A stretch of DNA of 64,000 bases from Methylomonas sp. LL1. Lineage in GTDB: Bacteria > Pseudomonadota > Gammaproteobacteria > Methylococcales > Methylomonadaceae. The number at the start of each line of letters is the position of its first letter. Position 1 is the stretch's first letter. The position numbers and the translations under genes are program-made. Positions 7,884 through 17,895 of this stretch are shown in pieces. The notes under the pieces are model-generated. The model did not search any database. It saw only the letters and a list, made by a program, of their open reading frames with translations, and was not told where the DNA came from. The stretch is taken from positions 1,302,001 to 1,366,000 of the forward strand of contig NZ_CP064653.1 of the NCBI RefSeq assembly GCF_015711015.1, written 5' to 3'.

Positions 7884-10800
7884 CTAAGCCATCCCATTGC
7901 CGACAACCGCAAAAAACATATCCGCCTCCATCGGCTTGGCATATAAATAACCCTGTACGTATTCGCACCCCACCGCCGCCAGCAAATCGCGTTGCCCCAA
8001 GGTTTCCACGCCTTCGGCTATCACCTTTAGGCCTAGCCGATGCCCCATCACCACAATCGCTTCGGCTATGGCCCGGTCGCCGGGATCGCTTTCCAGGTCG
8101 CGGATAAACGATTTGTCGATCTTCAGGTAATCGATATTGAATTTCTTCAGATAGGCCATCGCCGAATAGCCGGTGCCGAAATCATCCAGCGCCAGTTGCA
8201 TGCCGGCGTTCTGAAAACTGCGCAACTTATTCATCACGTCGGTCTGATCGTCGAGCAGCAAGCCTTCGGTAATTTCTATCACAATCGCCGCCGGATTCAG
8301 ACCGATCGAGTGGATATAGTAGAGACAAACGATATCCGGGTTGCCGCGTACGAATTGGCGCGGCGAAACGTTGACGCTGATCTGTCTCAATACACCGTCC
8401 GAGCATAACCGATTCCAGCGTAGCGCCGTTTCGGCGGCCCGATAAAATACCCAGGCACCGATGTCCTGAATCAAATCGATTTCCTCCGCGATCGGAATGA
8501 AATGATCGGGCGGCACCATGCCTAGCTCGGGATGCCGCCAGCGTAGCAAGGCTTCGGCCTTCAGCACCTTGCCACTGGAAATATCGACTATCGGCTGAAA
8601 ATGCAGTTCGAGCTGGCCCTTGTCCAGCGCATCGCGCAGGTCAGCGGCCAATTGCAGCCGGTGCTGGACGTGTTCCAGCATGCCGCGCGTAAAAAAGCTG
8701 AAGCCGTTGCGGCCGCTAGCCTTGGCTGCGTACATGGCCTGGTCGGCGCAACTAATCAGGGCTTCGGCATGCACGGCGTCGCCAGGATAAAAGGCAATAC
8801 CGATACTGGCGGACACAAACGCGGCCTGTCCGCCGAAATGGAAGGACTCGGACATCGCGCTTACCAAGCAGTGCGCGATCCGTTCCAAGGTATCGTCGTC
8901 GCCGGCTTCGGGTAAAATCACCACGAATTCGTCGCCGGCCAATCGCGCCACCGTATCGGATTCGCGCACCCGCTCGCGTATGCGTTGGGCCGCTTCCGCC
9001 AGCAGACGGTCGCCAATTGCGTGCCCCAAACTATCGTTGACTTCCTTGAAGCGATCCAGGTCAATAAACAGCAGAGCCAGACTATAGCCGCTACGTTCGG
9101 CCCTGGCGATTTCATCGTGCAGCCGATCGGCGAACAGGCGGCGGTTGGGTAAACCGGTCAGCGCATCGTAGCTGGCCTGCCGATAGAGTTGTTGTTCGGT
9201 ACGCTTGCGTTCGATCGCAATCGCGCTCAAATGCGAGGCTTGCAACAACAAAGCCAGATCGGCCGGCCCCGGAGCGCCGGGCCGGTCTTGATAGAGGCTC
9301 ACCACGCCCAATAAGCGGTTGGCCGAGGAATAAATCGGTTCCGACCAACAGGCGGCCACGCCGGTATCGTCGATGAATGTCCGGCAAGTCGCCAGACAAG
9401 CATGCTGTCGCAGATCCTCCACCAGGATGCGCTGGTTTCCGGCTACCACCGCCCCCCAGCCGGGACAGTGGTGATTGCCGCCCGACAAAATACGGTCCAG
9501 GTTTTCACGATAGGCCGGTGGAAACGACGGCGCGGCGGCGCTTTGCAGATACGTGCCCTCTTCGTCCAGCAGCAGGATCAGACAGCGCCGCCCGGCTCTG
9601 GAGGCTTCGACATACAGTGCCACCTGGCACAAAATTCCATCGAGATCGTCACCGTGCGCCACGCGTTCGAATACCCGCTGCCGCTCGGCCTCCAACAATT
9701 GCTGACGCCGGCGCTCGGTGACATCAAAACCCAAGATCAGCAAGCCCCGTGCTTCGCCGTCGTGGCCGAACTCCGGTGCGATACGCACGATATGACTGAC
9801 GAATCGGCCATCCTCGTGGGTCCATTCCAGCGGCACTTCCTGCTGTTCGCCCAATATCAGCACCGCCCTCAGAATCTTGATATAAGCCCCCGCCGACAAA
9901 TTGGTCGCCCGCCAGAACTGGCCGGCATGCGTCCCCAGCAATTCCTCCTCGGGAACCCCTATCGACGCCACATAGGCCGGATTGACGTAAAGCCGGCGCA
10001 GTTTCCGGTCCAGCCTTACCACATAGGTCGGCAGGTTTTCCACCAGCGTGCGGAATTCGCGTTCGCGGGCCCGCATGGCCTGTTCGGCGCGAACCCGGGC
10101 CGAAATGTCACGGGCAAGGGTCAATACGCTGACCACTTCGCCATTGTCGCCGAATTCGGGAACGCCGCGCAGCGCGTAACACACAGGCAACCCGTCGGTG
10201 TTGTTCCAGCGCAATTCCCATTCGTCTTCCCGGCCGGTTTCCAACACCTGGCGCAGTTTGTTCATGAAATCCTCGGCCTGTTGCCGGCCGGTCGGCACTC
10301 CCCAGTCCTGCAACGGCGTCTTACCCAGCATCTGGTGCCGAGGTTTGCGGCTCAAGGCTTCGTGGGCGGCATTCAGGTAAATACGCCGGCAATCTTTATC
10401 GTAGCGGACGATGATGTCCGGTGAATTATCCAACAACGAACGGATTTCCTGTTCTTGCTGACGCTGCACGGCTTCCACCCGCTTGCGTTCGGTAATGTCG
10501 CGGCCTATGCCCAATACGCCGACGACAGTGCCGTCGGCGCCCTGCACCGGTAACTTGCGGGTTTCCAGCAGCACTCGCCTGCCCTCGCCGGCAACCGTCA
10601 CCCATTCCTCGTTGATCCGGATGCGGCCGGCATCGATGGCCTCGCGGTCTTTTTGCCGGAAGAAATCGGCCGAGTCGCGGTCGACAAAGTCGTAATCTGT
10701 CTTGCCGACGATCTCGGATTCGCTGGCACCATACAGATTTTCACATGCCTGATTGCACGCCAGATAAACCCCATTCAGATCCTTCAACCAAACATAATCG

Positions 10801-13214
10801 GGAATTGTCTGTAGTACCCCGAGCAGGCGGTTGCGCGTCTCCTGAAGATGACGTTCGGTTTGCTTGAGCGCGGTTATATCCTTCAAAATGCCGACCAGGA
10901 CCGGCAACCCGGTGTCATCGGTAAAACAAGCCTTTCGGGTGACGATGATTTTTTCGATACCGTTCGCGTCGGTGATCGTCTGTTGGTTGACGCTCTCCAG
11001 GCCGGTTTCGAATATCCTTTCGTCGCTCCGCTGAAATGCAAGCGCCTGATCGGCGGAAAAAAAGTCAGCATCGGTTTTACCGAGTATGGCATCCCGTGAC
11101 TGCCCAAGCAGTTCGCTACAGGCCTGATTTACCAGTATCCAACGATGTTGCCTATCCTTGACGACTAGCGGATCGCCGATGGTATCGATCACCTGCTCCA
11201 GGAAACGCCGGGACCGGGCCAATGCCTGCTCCGATTGTTCGCGCTCCAGTTCCGCCGCCGCCCGCGCCGCCACCAATTGCAAGGTCGATGATAGCGTAGC
11301 CGTATCGTGCATCGGCCGGCTGTCCATCAGCGCGATCAAGCCGATGACCTTGCCTAACGAATCCCACAGCGGCAAGCCGATATAGCTTTCGACCCCCATC
11401 TCCACCAGCAGGGTATCTTCGGGAAACAAGCGCCAGACATCGGCCGGATAACTGCATAACCCGCCTTCCATCACGTTCGCGCACGGGGTGCCGGCCAGGC
11501 TATATTGCAGATTGGGCACTATCTCGCCCTTGGCATACAGGGCGACGGTCTCGGCCCGGGACGAATCGGCGGACAGTTTGTCGACGGCCACATAATCGAC
11601 CGCCAAGTTCCGGCCCAAATAACGCGCCAGTGCGGCCAGAAACGATTCGCCGCCCTCCTTCCAACCGCGCCGGCCGATGAAACCGAGGGTATCCTCCAGT
11701 CGTTTACGATCGGCGATATTGCGTATCAGCGTCAGATTGAAGCTCTTGCCGTAAAACTCGAAATAGTTGGCATTGATTTCTACCGGAGAAATCGTCCCGT
11801 CCTTGGCCCGATGCCGGGTTTCGAAAATCAGCGTTTCGTTGGCCTTAAGTTCACGCCAGTGGCCGGGCCAGCGTTGCGCCTGAAAATCGGGGTCAAAATC
11901 CGGCACAGACAAGGCCAGTAATTCGTCCCGGCTGTAACCGAGCGAGCGGCTGAAGGCTTCGTTGACGTAATGCAGGCTGGAATCCTCGCCCACCAATGCC
12001 ACCGCCTCCTTGACATGGTCTAGCGCATAATTCAACAACTCAAGCTGCTTTTCGGCCGCCTTTCGTTCGCTGATGTTGCGGGCCACTACCTGAACAAACG
12101 CCACCCGCCCGCTTTCGTCGCGTTCGGGTACGATATGAATCGAGGTGTCGATCATGCAACCATCCGCTATCCGAACCGGATGTTCGAACTCGACCGCCCG
12201 CCCGTATTGCAACGCCAGTTTGACCCTTTCCTCGAAAAACCCCGCGTCCGGTAGGCTGGGTACCTGGGTCGGTGTTTTACCCAGCACGTCTTCCATGCGA
12301 ACGCCGAACAATTGCTCGAATTTGGCATTAACAAACACAAATCGGCCGTCACTGTCGTAACGCACCATCACTCCGGGCATGTTTTGCACCAAGGTGCGAA
12401 ATTCCTGCTCGCGATGGGGCTGGCGCGAATTCATCGGCTTGGGTTCGCCTACGGCCACGCTGAGGCCGATCAGACGATGAATGCGGCCGCATCCGTCACG
12501 GACCGGAATCAAGCGCGATTCGAAGGTTTTCGGGCCTCCCGGAAAATCCACGCTCACCGAATAACAAATGGGACCAGCCTGTTCCAGGCAGCGACGGTAA
12601 TTGGCCAGCAGGATTTTCACGGAAGCCGCCGGCACGATGTCGTCGACGTAACATCCCAGCACCTCGGCCGGCATCAACCCGGCCATGGCGCGGATGACCG
12701 GATTGGTGCCGGCCAGCCGGAAGCGGCCACCCTCGTCCACATCCAACAAAAAGATGCCGTCCGCGACGTTTTCGTAGATTTCCCGGTAACGCAGTTCGAC
12801 CTCGCGGTTGGCAATATCGTCGCTCAAGCGCCGGCATTCGGCCTGCAAGGCCCGGCGTTCGCTGATGTCGCTCGGATAACCCGCCATCAGCGTTTCGCCG
12901 CCCAAGTGCAAGACACTGAATCTACAGGCAATGGCGATGCGTTCGCCGCGTCTGCCGCGTAATTCGGTTTCCACGGTTGCCATGCCGGATGCCGATACCT
13001 CCAGCCATAACGCTTTCAATCCGTCCGGCCCCAGTTCAGGGATACTGCCGGATAAACCTTCCTCGCAGCCACCGAGCAATGCCGATGCCGAGGCACTGCA
13101 AAATATCAGCCGATAATTCCGCGCCGGATCGATGGCGAATAGTGCCGGCCCGGCCGGGTCATCCAGCATCCGCTCGATCAAATCATGAGCAAATCCTCGG
13201 TCTACTCTTGGCAT
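7884..13214 (-). CDS. Giant multi-PAS/GAF GGDEF-EAL sensor protein
   Basis: At 1,776 residues this is a soluble, multi-input c-di-GMP protein. Reading from the N terminus there are about eight PAS modules and two GAF domains (about residues 520-690 and 1180-1330), then GGDEF and EAL. The cyclase motif is AGDEF, a variant still active in some enzymes, with an intact RESD inhibitory site. The EAL half keeps [29 protein letters not shown] and AEGVET, so phosphodiesterase activity is plausible. No membrane segment is evident. The ATG at 13214 has AAGGAGA six bases upstream and overlaps the stop of the upstream GGDEF-EAL gene by 13 bases, so translation is probably coupled. Several PAS repeats share the pattern ENxPDxIxRYDRxCRR seen in other proteins of the window. 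Confidence 0.93.
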   Translation of the reverse strand: MPRVDRGFAHDLIERMLDDPAGPALFAIDPARNYRLIFCSASASALLGGCEEGLSGSIPELGPDGLKALWLEVSASGMATVETELRGRRGERIAIACRFSVLHLGGETLMAGYPSDISERRALQAECRRLSDDIANREVELRYREIYENVADGIFLLDVDEGGRFRLAGTNPVIRAMAGLMPAEVLGCYVDDIVPAASVKILLANYRRCLEQAGPICYSVSVDFPGGPKTFESRLIPVRDGCGRIHRLIGLSVAVGEPKPMNSRQPHREQEFRTLVQNMPGVMVRYDSDGRFVFVNAKFEQLFGVRMEDVLGKTPTQVPSLPDAGFFEERVKLALQYGRAVEFEHPVRIADGCMIDTSIHIVPERDESGRVAFVQVVARNISERKAAEKQLELLNYALDHVKEAVALVGEDSSLHYVNEAFSRSLGYSRDELLALSVPDFDPDFQAQRWPGHWRELKANETLIFETRHRAKDGTISPVEINANYFEFYGKSFNLTLIRNIADRKRLEDTLGFIGRRGWKEGGESFLAALARYLGRNLAVDYVAVDKLSADSSRAETVALYAKGEIVPNLQYSLAGTPCANVMEGGLCSYPADVWRLFPEDTLLVEMGVESYIGLPLWDSLGKVIGLIALMDSRPMHDTATLSSTLQLVAARAAAELEREQSEQALARSRRFLEQVIDTIGDPLVVKDRQHRWILVNQACSELLGQSRDAILGKTDADFFSADQALAFQRSDERIFETGLESVNQQTITDANGIEKIIVTRKACFTDDTGLPVLVGILKDITALKQTERHLQETRNRLLGVLQTIPDYVWLKDLNGVYLACNQACENLYGASESEIVGKTDYDFVDRDSADFFRQKDREAIDAGRIRINEEWVTVAGEGRRVLLETRKLPVQGADGTVVGVLGIGRDITERKRVEAVQRQQEQEIRSLLDNSPDIIVRYDKDCRRIYLNAAHEALSRKPRHQMLGKTPLQDWGVPTGRQQAEDFMNKLRQVLETGREDEWELRWNNTDGLPVCYALRGVPEFGDNGEVVSVLTLARDISARVRAEQAMRAREREFRTLVENLPTYVVRLDRKLRRLYVNPAYVASIGVPEEELLGTHAGQFWRATNLSAGAYIKILRAVLILGEQQEVPLEWTHEDGRFVSHIVRIAPEFGHDGEARGLLILGFDVTERRRQQLLEAERQRVFERVAHGDDLDGILCQVALYVEASRAGRRCLILLLDEEGTYLQSAAAPSFPPAYRENLDRILSGGNHHCPGWGAVVAGNQRILVEDLRQHACLATCRTFIDDTGVAACWSEPIYSSANRLLGVVSLYQDRPGAPGPADLALLLQASHLSAIAIERKRTEQQLYRQASYDALTGLPNRRLFADRLHDEIARAERSGYSLALLFIDLDRFKEVNDSLGHAIGDRLLAEAAQRIRERVRESDTVARLAGDEFVVILPEAGDDDTLERIAHCLVSAMSESFHFGGQAAFVSASIGIAFYPGDAVHAEALISCADQAMYAAKASGRNGFSFFTRGMLEHVQHRLQLAADLRDALDKGQLELHFQPIVDISSGKVLKAEALLRWRHPELGMVPPDHFIPIAEEIDLIQDIGAWVFYRAAETALRWNRLCSDGVLRQISVNVSPRQFVRGNPDIVCLYYIHSIGLNPAAIVIEITEGLLLDDQTDVMNKLRSFQNAGMQLALDDFGTGYSAMAYLKKFNIDYLKIDKSFIRDLESDPGDRAIAEAIVVMGHRLGLKVIAEGVETLGQRDLLAAVGCEYVQGYLYAKPMEADMFFAVVGNGMA

Positions 13215-15691
13215 AACCACTCTCCTTCTAGGCCGTCGGCCCGTTGGCGCGTCAACCTGTTATCGGTGAACGGCGATTGGCTAACAAAGGCCATAAACTG
13301 TTCGGCCGGCATTGGTCTGGCATACAGATAACCCTGCACATATTCACAACCCACGGCCGCCAACACCGCTTGCTGCGCCTCGGTTTCAACGCCTTCGGCG
13401 ATCACTTTCAGGTCCAGGCGGTGCGCCATCACCACAATCGCTTCCGCAATGGCCCTATCGCCCGGATCGGTTTCCAGATCGCGCACGAAGGATCGGTCGA
13501 TCTTCAGGTAATCGATGTTGAATTTCTTCAGATAAGCCATCGACGAGTAGCCCGTGCCGAAATCATCCAGCGATATTTCGATTCCGGCATTGCGCAGCCT
13601 TTCCAGTTGTCCGGTAATGTCGCGGCCGTCGTCCAATAACAGGCCCTCGGTTATTTCGATGGCAATGTGCGATGAGGCCAGCCCGCAAGCCCGCAAACAA
13701 TCGATGGCCATCCGGTCGCCATTGCCCTTGGCGAATTGGCGGGGCGACATGTTGATACTGATTTGGCGGCTGTGGTCCGGCCCCGCCAGCGCGTTCCAAC
13801 GTTTGGCGAGCAACACCGCTTCGCGAAACACCCAGGCGCCTATCGTCTCGATCAAGCCGGTTTCCTCGGCGATGGCAATAAATTGATCGGGCGGTACCAT
13901 GCCCAAACGAGGATGACGCCAACGCAGCAAGGCTTCGGCCTTGACCGCTTGTCCGCCGGTGATTGTCATAATCGGTTGGTAATGCAGCTCGAACTGGCCC
14001 AGGGCTAGCGCCTCGCGTAAATCGCCGGCCAATTGCAAGCGCTGCTGCGCCTGTTCCAGCATGCCGCCGGTAAAGAAACGGTAGTTGTTACGCCCGTCTT
14101 CCTTGGCAAAATACATGGCCTGGTCGGCGCAACCGATCAGGGTTTCGGTATCGCCGGCATCTTGCGGATAGATGGCTATACCGATACTGGCCGACACAAA
14201 AGCGTTAAATTGGCCCAAATGAAACGGTTGGCCGATGCCGGCAACCATGGATTGGGCAATCCGTTCCAATGTATCGATACCGCCGTTCTCGGCGACAATC
14301 GCCACGAATTCGTCCCCGGCCAGCCTCGCCACGGTATCGGATTCGCGGACACAGGCCTGGATCCGGCGCGCCGCCTCCACCAGCAACTGGTCGCCGACCC
14401 CATGTCCCAAGGTGTCGTTGACTTCCTTGAAGCGGTCGAGATCGATGAAAAACACCGCTAGGCCCTGGCGGTGGCGCTCGGCCCTGGCGATTTCCTCATG
14501 CAAGCGCTGATTGAACAAGCGCCGATTGGGTAGCGCGGTCAAGCTGTCGTAACTGGCCTGATGCAGCAATTGCCGCTCGGCGGCCTTGCGTTCGGTGACG
14601 TCGCGGCCGATCGCCAGGGTACCAATCACTTGCCCACCGGCGTCATATTCTGCCACCACATACATGTCGTGACTCACCCATCGCCCATCCGGTCTGGTCC
14701 ATTCCAGCAGAATCAAATCGGGCGCGCCGCTATCCATGACTTGTTGCAGCCGGCGCCGGTATTCCCGGCTCGGCATGTCGGGCAGCCAGACTTCGGCGTC
14801 GTCCAGGCTTGTATTCAGGACTCGAATGACCGGATTACCGGTTTCCCGGCAGTAGGCGCGATTGACGAATACCCGCCGGCAATCCCTGTCGTAGCGGACG
14901 ATGATATCGGGTGTGTTTTCCACCAGGGTCCGAAATCGGCGTTCGTTCAAGGCAATGTCTTCCCGCATCGTCTGCTCGGCGGCCAATAAGCTATTCATGC
15001 TGTCGATGATCTGGTTAAAGTCATGGGCCAACTGGCCGATCTCGTTATCTGCATTACCCTCCGGCGGGATGACGTGTTCGCCGCTGCTGATGCAAATACC
15101 ATGCGTACGGTCGGAAAGCGCCCGGATCGGCCCGACTACCCGCCGCATCATCACCAAGGCCACCGCCCAGGCCGACGCGATCACCTCCAGCATCAACACC
15201 ACCGAACTCATGATGGAATATTCAACCGCCTGCCCCTGTATGAAGGCATTGTCGACCGACAGCTCGATCTCGCCCACGGTTTCATCGGACCCAAACGGCG
15301 ACGAAACCGCTCGATGCACTACGTTGTTCTCCAGCTCCATAGCCCCAGTTCGGCGATGTTCGGCCAATATCCGATCCCCGGATTTGATGTTCACCGCCGC
15401 GATCAGGCGGTTGTTCAACAAGCCACTCGCGACATCGGATGCCAAAGTGACATCGCTGGTAAAACACGCCACGCGAACCGCGCTCTCGACCGTGGACAGC
15501 AGTTCGTCCACATGCCCCATCATCCGTTGCGTTTCATGCATGCGGATAAAGCGCATGCTGGCCAATGCAAACAATAAGGCAAGACCGACCCCCACCAGGA
15601 AAATTTTGATGGTGCTGTCGACGACCAGACTGCCACGGCGCCATCGCTTAAGATTCCATCGCCGTATGTTGCCTGACCGGTTTGCCTTCAT
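13202..15691 (-). CDS. Membrane HAMP-PAS-GGDEF-EAL c-di-GMP protein
   Basis: An 829-residue inner-membrane signalling protein. One membrane helix is near residues 28-48 and another near 160-185, enclosing a ~110-residue periplasmic sensor (VESAVRVACFTSDVTLASDV region) that resembles CHASE8-type sensors found in other diguanylate cyclases. HAMP (~185-240), PAS (~250-370), GGDEF (AGDEF with RESD inhibitory site) and EAL ([15 protein letters not shown]) follow. The gene starts 9 bases after the stop of a PstS-like periplasmic protein and overlaps the next GGDEF-EAL gene. That order suggests the periplasmic protein presents a ligand or envelope signal to this sensor, by analogy with YfiBNR-type systems; this link is inference. 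Confidence 0.92.
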   Translation of the reverse strand: MKANRSGNIRRWNLKRWRRGSLVVDSTIKIFLVGVGLALLFALASMRFIRMHETQRMMGHVDELLSTVESAVRVACFTSDVTLASDVASGLLNNRLIAAVNIKSGDRILAEHRRTGAMELENNVVHRAVSSPFGSDETVGEIELSVDNAFIQGQAVEYSIMSSVVLMLEVIASAWAVALVMMRRVVGPIRALSDRTHGICISSGEHVIPPEGNADNEIGQLAHDFNQIIDSMNSLLAAEQTMREDIALNERRFRTLVENTPDIIVRYDRDCRRVFVNRAYCRETGNPVIRVLNTSLDDAEVWLPDMPSREYRRRLQQVMDSGAPDLILLEWTRPDGRWVSHDMYVVAEYDAGGQVIGTLAIGRDVTERKAAERQLLHQASYDSLTALPNRRLFNQRLHEEIARAERHRQGLAVFFIDLDRFKEVNDTLGHGVGDQLLVEAARRIQACVRESDTVARLAGDEFVAIVAENGGIDTLERIAQSMVAGIGQPFHLGQFNAFVSASIGIAIYPQDAGDTETLIGCADQAMYFAKEDGRNNYRFFTGGMLEQAQQRLQLAGDLREALALGQFELHYQPIMTITGGQAVKAEALLRWRHPRLGMVPPDQFIAIAEETGLIETIGAWVFREAVLLAKRWNALAGPDHSRQISINMSPRQFAKGNGDRMAIDCLRACGLASSHIAIEITEGLLLDDGRDITGQLERLRNAGIEISLDDFGTGYSSMAYLKKFNIDYLKIDRSFVRDLETDPGDRAIAEAIVVMAHRLDLKVIAEGVETEAQQAVLAAVGCEYVQGYLYARPMPAEQFMAFVSQSPFTDNRLTRQRADGLEGEWLCQE

Positions 15692-15700
15692 GCCTAGCCC

Positions 15701-16138
15701 TTAATTCGCCAGTCTGTAAACGACTTTCACCCGACCATCCAGGTGCGCGCTGTCGACATAACCGATGACGGTCTGGTCGCGGGCTATCTTATCCAGCACA
15801 TCGTCCTGGCTATCCAGAGACACGGGCGGCGAGGTACGGCCGGAGAACACCAGCCTGGCCCAATAGGCATTGATTTCGGCCAGACTCTTGTCCAGCAGTT
15901 TTTGATAAAAGTCGCGCCGCTCCGGCGAGTCACCCTTGACATCGATCGGCTGCACCGAGCCGCCGTCCGCCAATTTACGGTAGCGCCCCATAAAGATATT
16001 GACGACTTCTTGCTTGGAAATACTTTCGATTTCACGGCCGGCGTTGACGATCACCACCAATTCGGCCGGCGCCGACTCGGCAAGCGCCATCAGAATAATC
16101 AGCAAGGCGATACGGCGGATAGTGGCGGGCTTGGCCAT
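15701..16138 (-). CDS. PstS-like periplasmic substrate-binding-domain protein
   Basis: A 145-residue secreted protein with a signal peptide (hydrophobic run ALLIILMALAESAPA, cleavage near residue 25) and a short type-2 periplasmic binding-like domain related to phosphate-binding PstS. Motifs include VVNIFMGRYRKLADG, the DVKGDSPERRDFY loop, AYWARLVFSG and IGYVDSAH near the end. It is much shorter than transport-type PstS (~320 residues) and no ABC permease is nearby, which argues for sensing rather than uptake. The ATG at 16138 follows the porin stop by 2 bases. It sits between an outer-membrane barrel gene and a membrane GGDEF-EAL gene and probably serves as their periplasmic partner. Confidence 0.85.
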   Translation of the reverse strand: MAKPATIRRIALLIILMALAESAPAELVVIVNAGREIESISKQEVVNIFMGRYRKLADGGSVQPIDVKGDSPERRDFYQKLLDKSLAEINAYWARLVFSGRTSPPVSLDSQDDVLDKIARDQTVIGYVDSAHLDGRVKVVYRLAN

Positions 16139-16140
16139 GG

Positions 16141-17394
16141 TCAAAACACGAAATCCAGGGCCAGGGAGAACACGGTCAGCGAGTGCCAGGTTCGGCTTTC
16201 AGCCGCCTCGGCCGACAACGCATTATCGATCAAGCTTTCCGGGTCCCGATAACGAATATGGTCGACTTGAAGCTTGAGCGCCATGTTGTCGATAAAATCG
16301 TAACGCGCCCCGATTGCCATGCCGGTCTGATTGATCATGGTACCGGCCTGGGCCGATGCCACGGTCCGGTTCAGCGCATCGTAGCCGATGCCGTCGGGAA
16401 TCCCGCTTGAGACAAAATCCCTGGAAGAGCGTTGGCTGGAATAAGAAATGTAGGGTGTTACCTTGCCCAGGTGATAGCCCATATTGGCGTAAAACAAGTG
16501 GCGATCCGACCAGCCGGGCGACGACAAAATGCTATAACTGGCCACGGCTTGTATCGGTCCAGAGTCGTAGGCCAGCGCCAACGAATGATAGTCTACCTGG
16601 CGATTTTTCATCGTGGTGGCGGCGATGACGGATTCGGCATTGGGCAGACTATCAAGCGCGGCCCGCGTCGCGCTACCCGGCTTTAACTCGTTGACTTCGT
16701 CGTACAGCCTCAGACGGCCCATCGAGAAACGCCCGGTCCAGCCGTCCAGCGCATATTCCAGACCGAAGCCGAGCAATTGGGAACCGCCGGTATCGTAAGG
16801 TTCGCCGAACCCGATCAACTCGCCCTGGGTCCAACCGGCCATGCCTTTCAAGCGTATCGTGCCGCTGCCCAACGGCTGGGTGATTTCCGCATCCATGCCA
16901 TCGAAAGTGCGCGGATAGAAGATAACCGGTTGCCGGATCAGCAGATTGGCATAACCGATTTCGGCCGAGTCGCCTTGCAGATAGGTTTCGACACCCAGGC
17001 GTCCGAAACGTAATGCGCTATCTTCGGTGGGTTTGAATTTCAGATAGCCCCAGGTCAGTACCGGCTCGAAATTGTTCTCGGTGGTCAGGCGGCTGACCGC
17101 CTGTGCCGACAATTCGAACTGTTCGGAGGGATAAAGAGTGAGTTGGGCGCCGAACATGGAATCCTGCGCCAACGAAATCCGATTCGCCTTGGCGCCGCCG
17201 TCTTGTGAGATGTCGCGGCGGTATATCACCCCGTCGTCGTTGTGATATACCCCGCCTAGGGTGCCGAAGCCGCGCAACGCATAATTGGGCGTATCGCCAC
17301 TATCGGTTTCCGCGTAAGCAATTAATCCCCGCAGCAGCAACACGGCGGCAATTCCCATTCGCCGAAACCGCGTGGGTGAAAAATCGATTGGCAT
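16141..17394 (-). CDS. Outer-membrane beta-barrel (porin-like) protein
   Basis: A ~417-residue outer-membrane protein with an N-terminal signal peptide (hydrophobic core IAAVLLLRGLIAYA, cleaved before ETDSG) and a long series of alternating hydrophobic/aromatic strands. It ends in LALDFVF, the terminal phenylalanine expected for Bam-dependent insertion. Strands such as LRFGRLGVETYLQGD, IRLKGMAGWTQGEL and KVTPYISYSSQRSS are porin-like. The start is given at ATG 17394; an ATG at 17412 adds six residues. It is the first gene of a minus-strand unit with a PstS-like protein and two GGDEF-EAL proteins. Substrate specificity is unknown. Confidence 0.82.
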   Translation of the reverse strand: MPIDFSPTRFRRMGIAAVLLLRGLIAYAETDSGDTPNYALRGFGTLGGVYHNDDGVIYRRDISQDGGAKANRISLAQDSMFGAQLTLYPSEQFELSAQAVSRLTTENNFEPVLTWGYLKFKPTEDSALRFGRLGVETYLQGDSAEIGYANLLIRQPVIFYPRTFDGMDAEITQPLGSGTIRLKGMAGWTQGELIGFGEPYDTGGSQLLGFGLEYALDGWTGRFSMGRLRLYDEVNELKPGSATRAALDSLPNAESVIAATTMKNRQVDYHSLALAYDSGPIQAVASYSILSSPGWSDRHLFYANMGYHLGKVTPYISYSSQRSSRDFVSSGIPDGIGYDALNRTVASAQAGTMINQTGMAIGARYDFIDNMALKLQVDHIRYRDPESLIDNALSAEAAESRTWHSLTVFSLALDFVF

Positions 17395-17588
17395 TAGGCC
17401 CCCGTTAACCATCGTTCTTACTTACCCACTACCTTGACCCTCACGGGCTGTTTATTTGTCTGTTACGTCAATCCATGCGCCGCGACCTTGATATGCAGGG
17501 TCCAATGTTAACGATATTAGCTGTTTGGGCAATCGGCTAATGCCGAATTTCCGGGGGAAACGCCTTACAAGAAATAAATGCCGCCAAG

Positions 17589-17604
17589 GTAGGGAAAGGA
17601 CTAC
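17589..17604. promoter_or_regulatory. GTAG-N8-CTAC dyad (possible NarL/FixJ-type regulator site)
   Basis: A short inverted repeat, GTAG then eight bases (GGAAAGGA) then CTAC. The same spacer and right half recur at 30203-30218, and a second dyad of the same geometry is at 17752-17767. The geometry resembles sites of LuxR/NarL-type response regulators. The identity of the regulator is inference. Confidence 0.4.
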
Positions 17605-17750
17605 AACAACACGGTCGCATTCCTGAAATCAATGAGTTAAAACGAGGATCAGCGATGCTTGCATGATCCGGCAAGCGGCTAAAACCGCCAATGTCGCAAT
17701 CGGCTAAGAATGCCGCAAACTTTCCATCCCTATTCTGCCGGCCGGCAAAA

Positions 17751-17768
17751 TGTAGGAAATACCCTACA
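17751..17768. promoter_or_regulatory. TGTAGG-N6-CCTACA palindrome (GacA-box-like site)
   Basis: A perfect 6-base inverted repeat separated by six bases. It has the architecture of the GacA box (TGTAAG-N6-CTTACA), a site for a NarL/FixJ-family response regulator. It lies about 130 bases upstream of the ETR-type kinase start and on the far side from the porin gene. Binding by the NarL-type regulator at 47.5-48.1 kb is a testable guess. Confidence 0.45.
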
Positions 17769-17895
17769 AAAACTCAGTGATCCCTGATTGCGCACGCCTG
17801 CCGCATGCTTCAAACTCGAGACGCGCGAGTGGCTGGAGCTGGATGTTTATCCGCCCGGCACCGGATAACTCAACATGTAGTCCATAGAACATACC

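Larger units (their letters stand above)
17413..17895. other. Divergent intergenic region between porin operon and ETR-type kinase
   Basis: No gene is seen in this ~480-base stretch, which must hold the promoters of both divergent operons. It contains two copies of a GTAG-N8-CTAC dyad (17589-17604 and 17752-17767), described separately, and several short GC-rich CGGCTAA/TTAGCCG-type repeats of unknown meaning. Confidence 0.6.
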
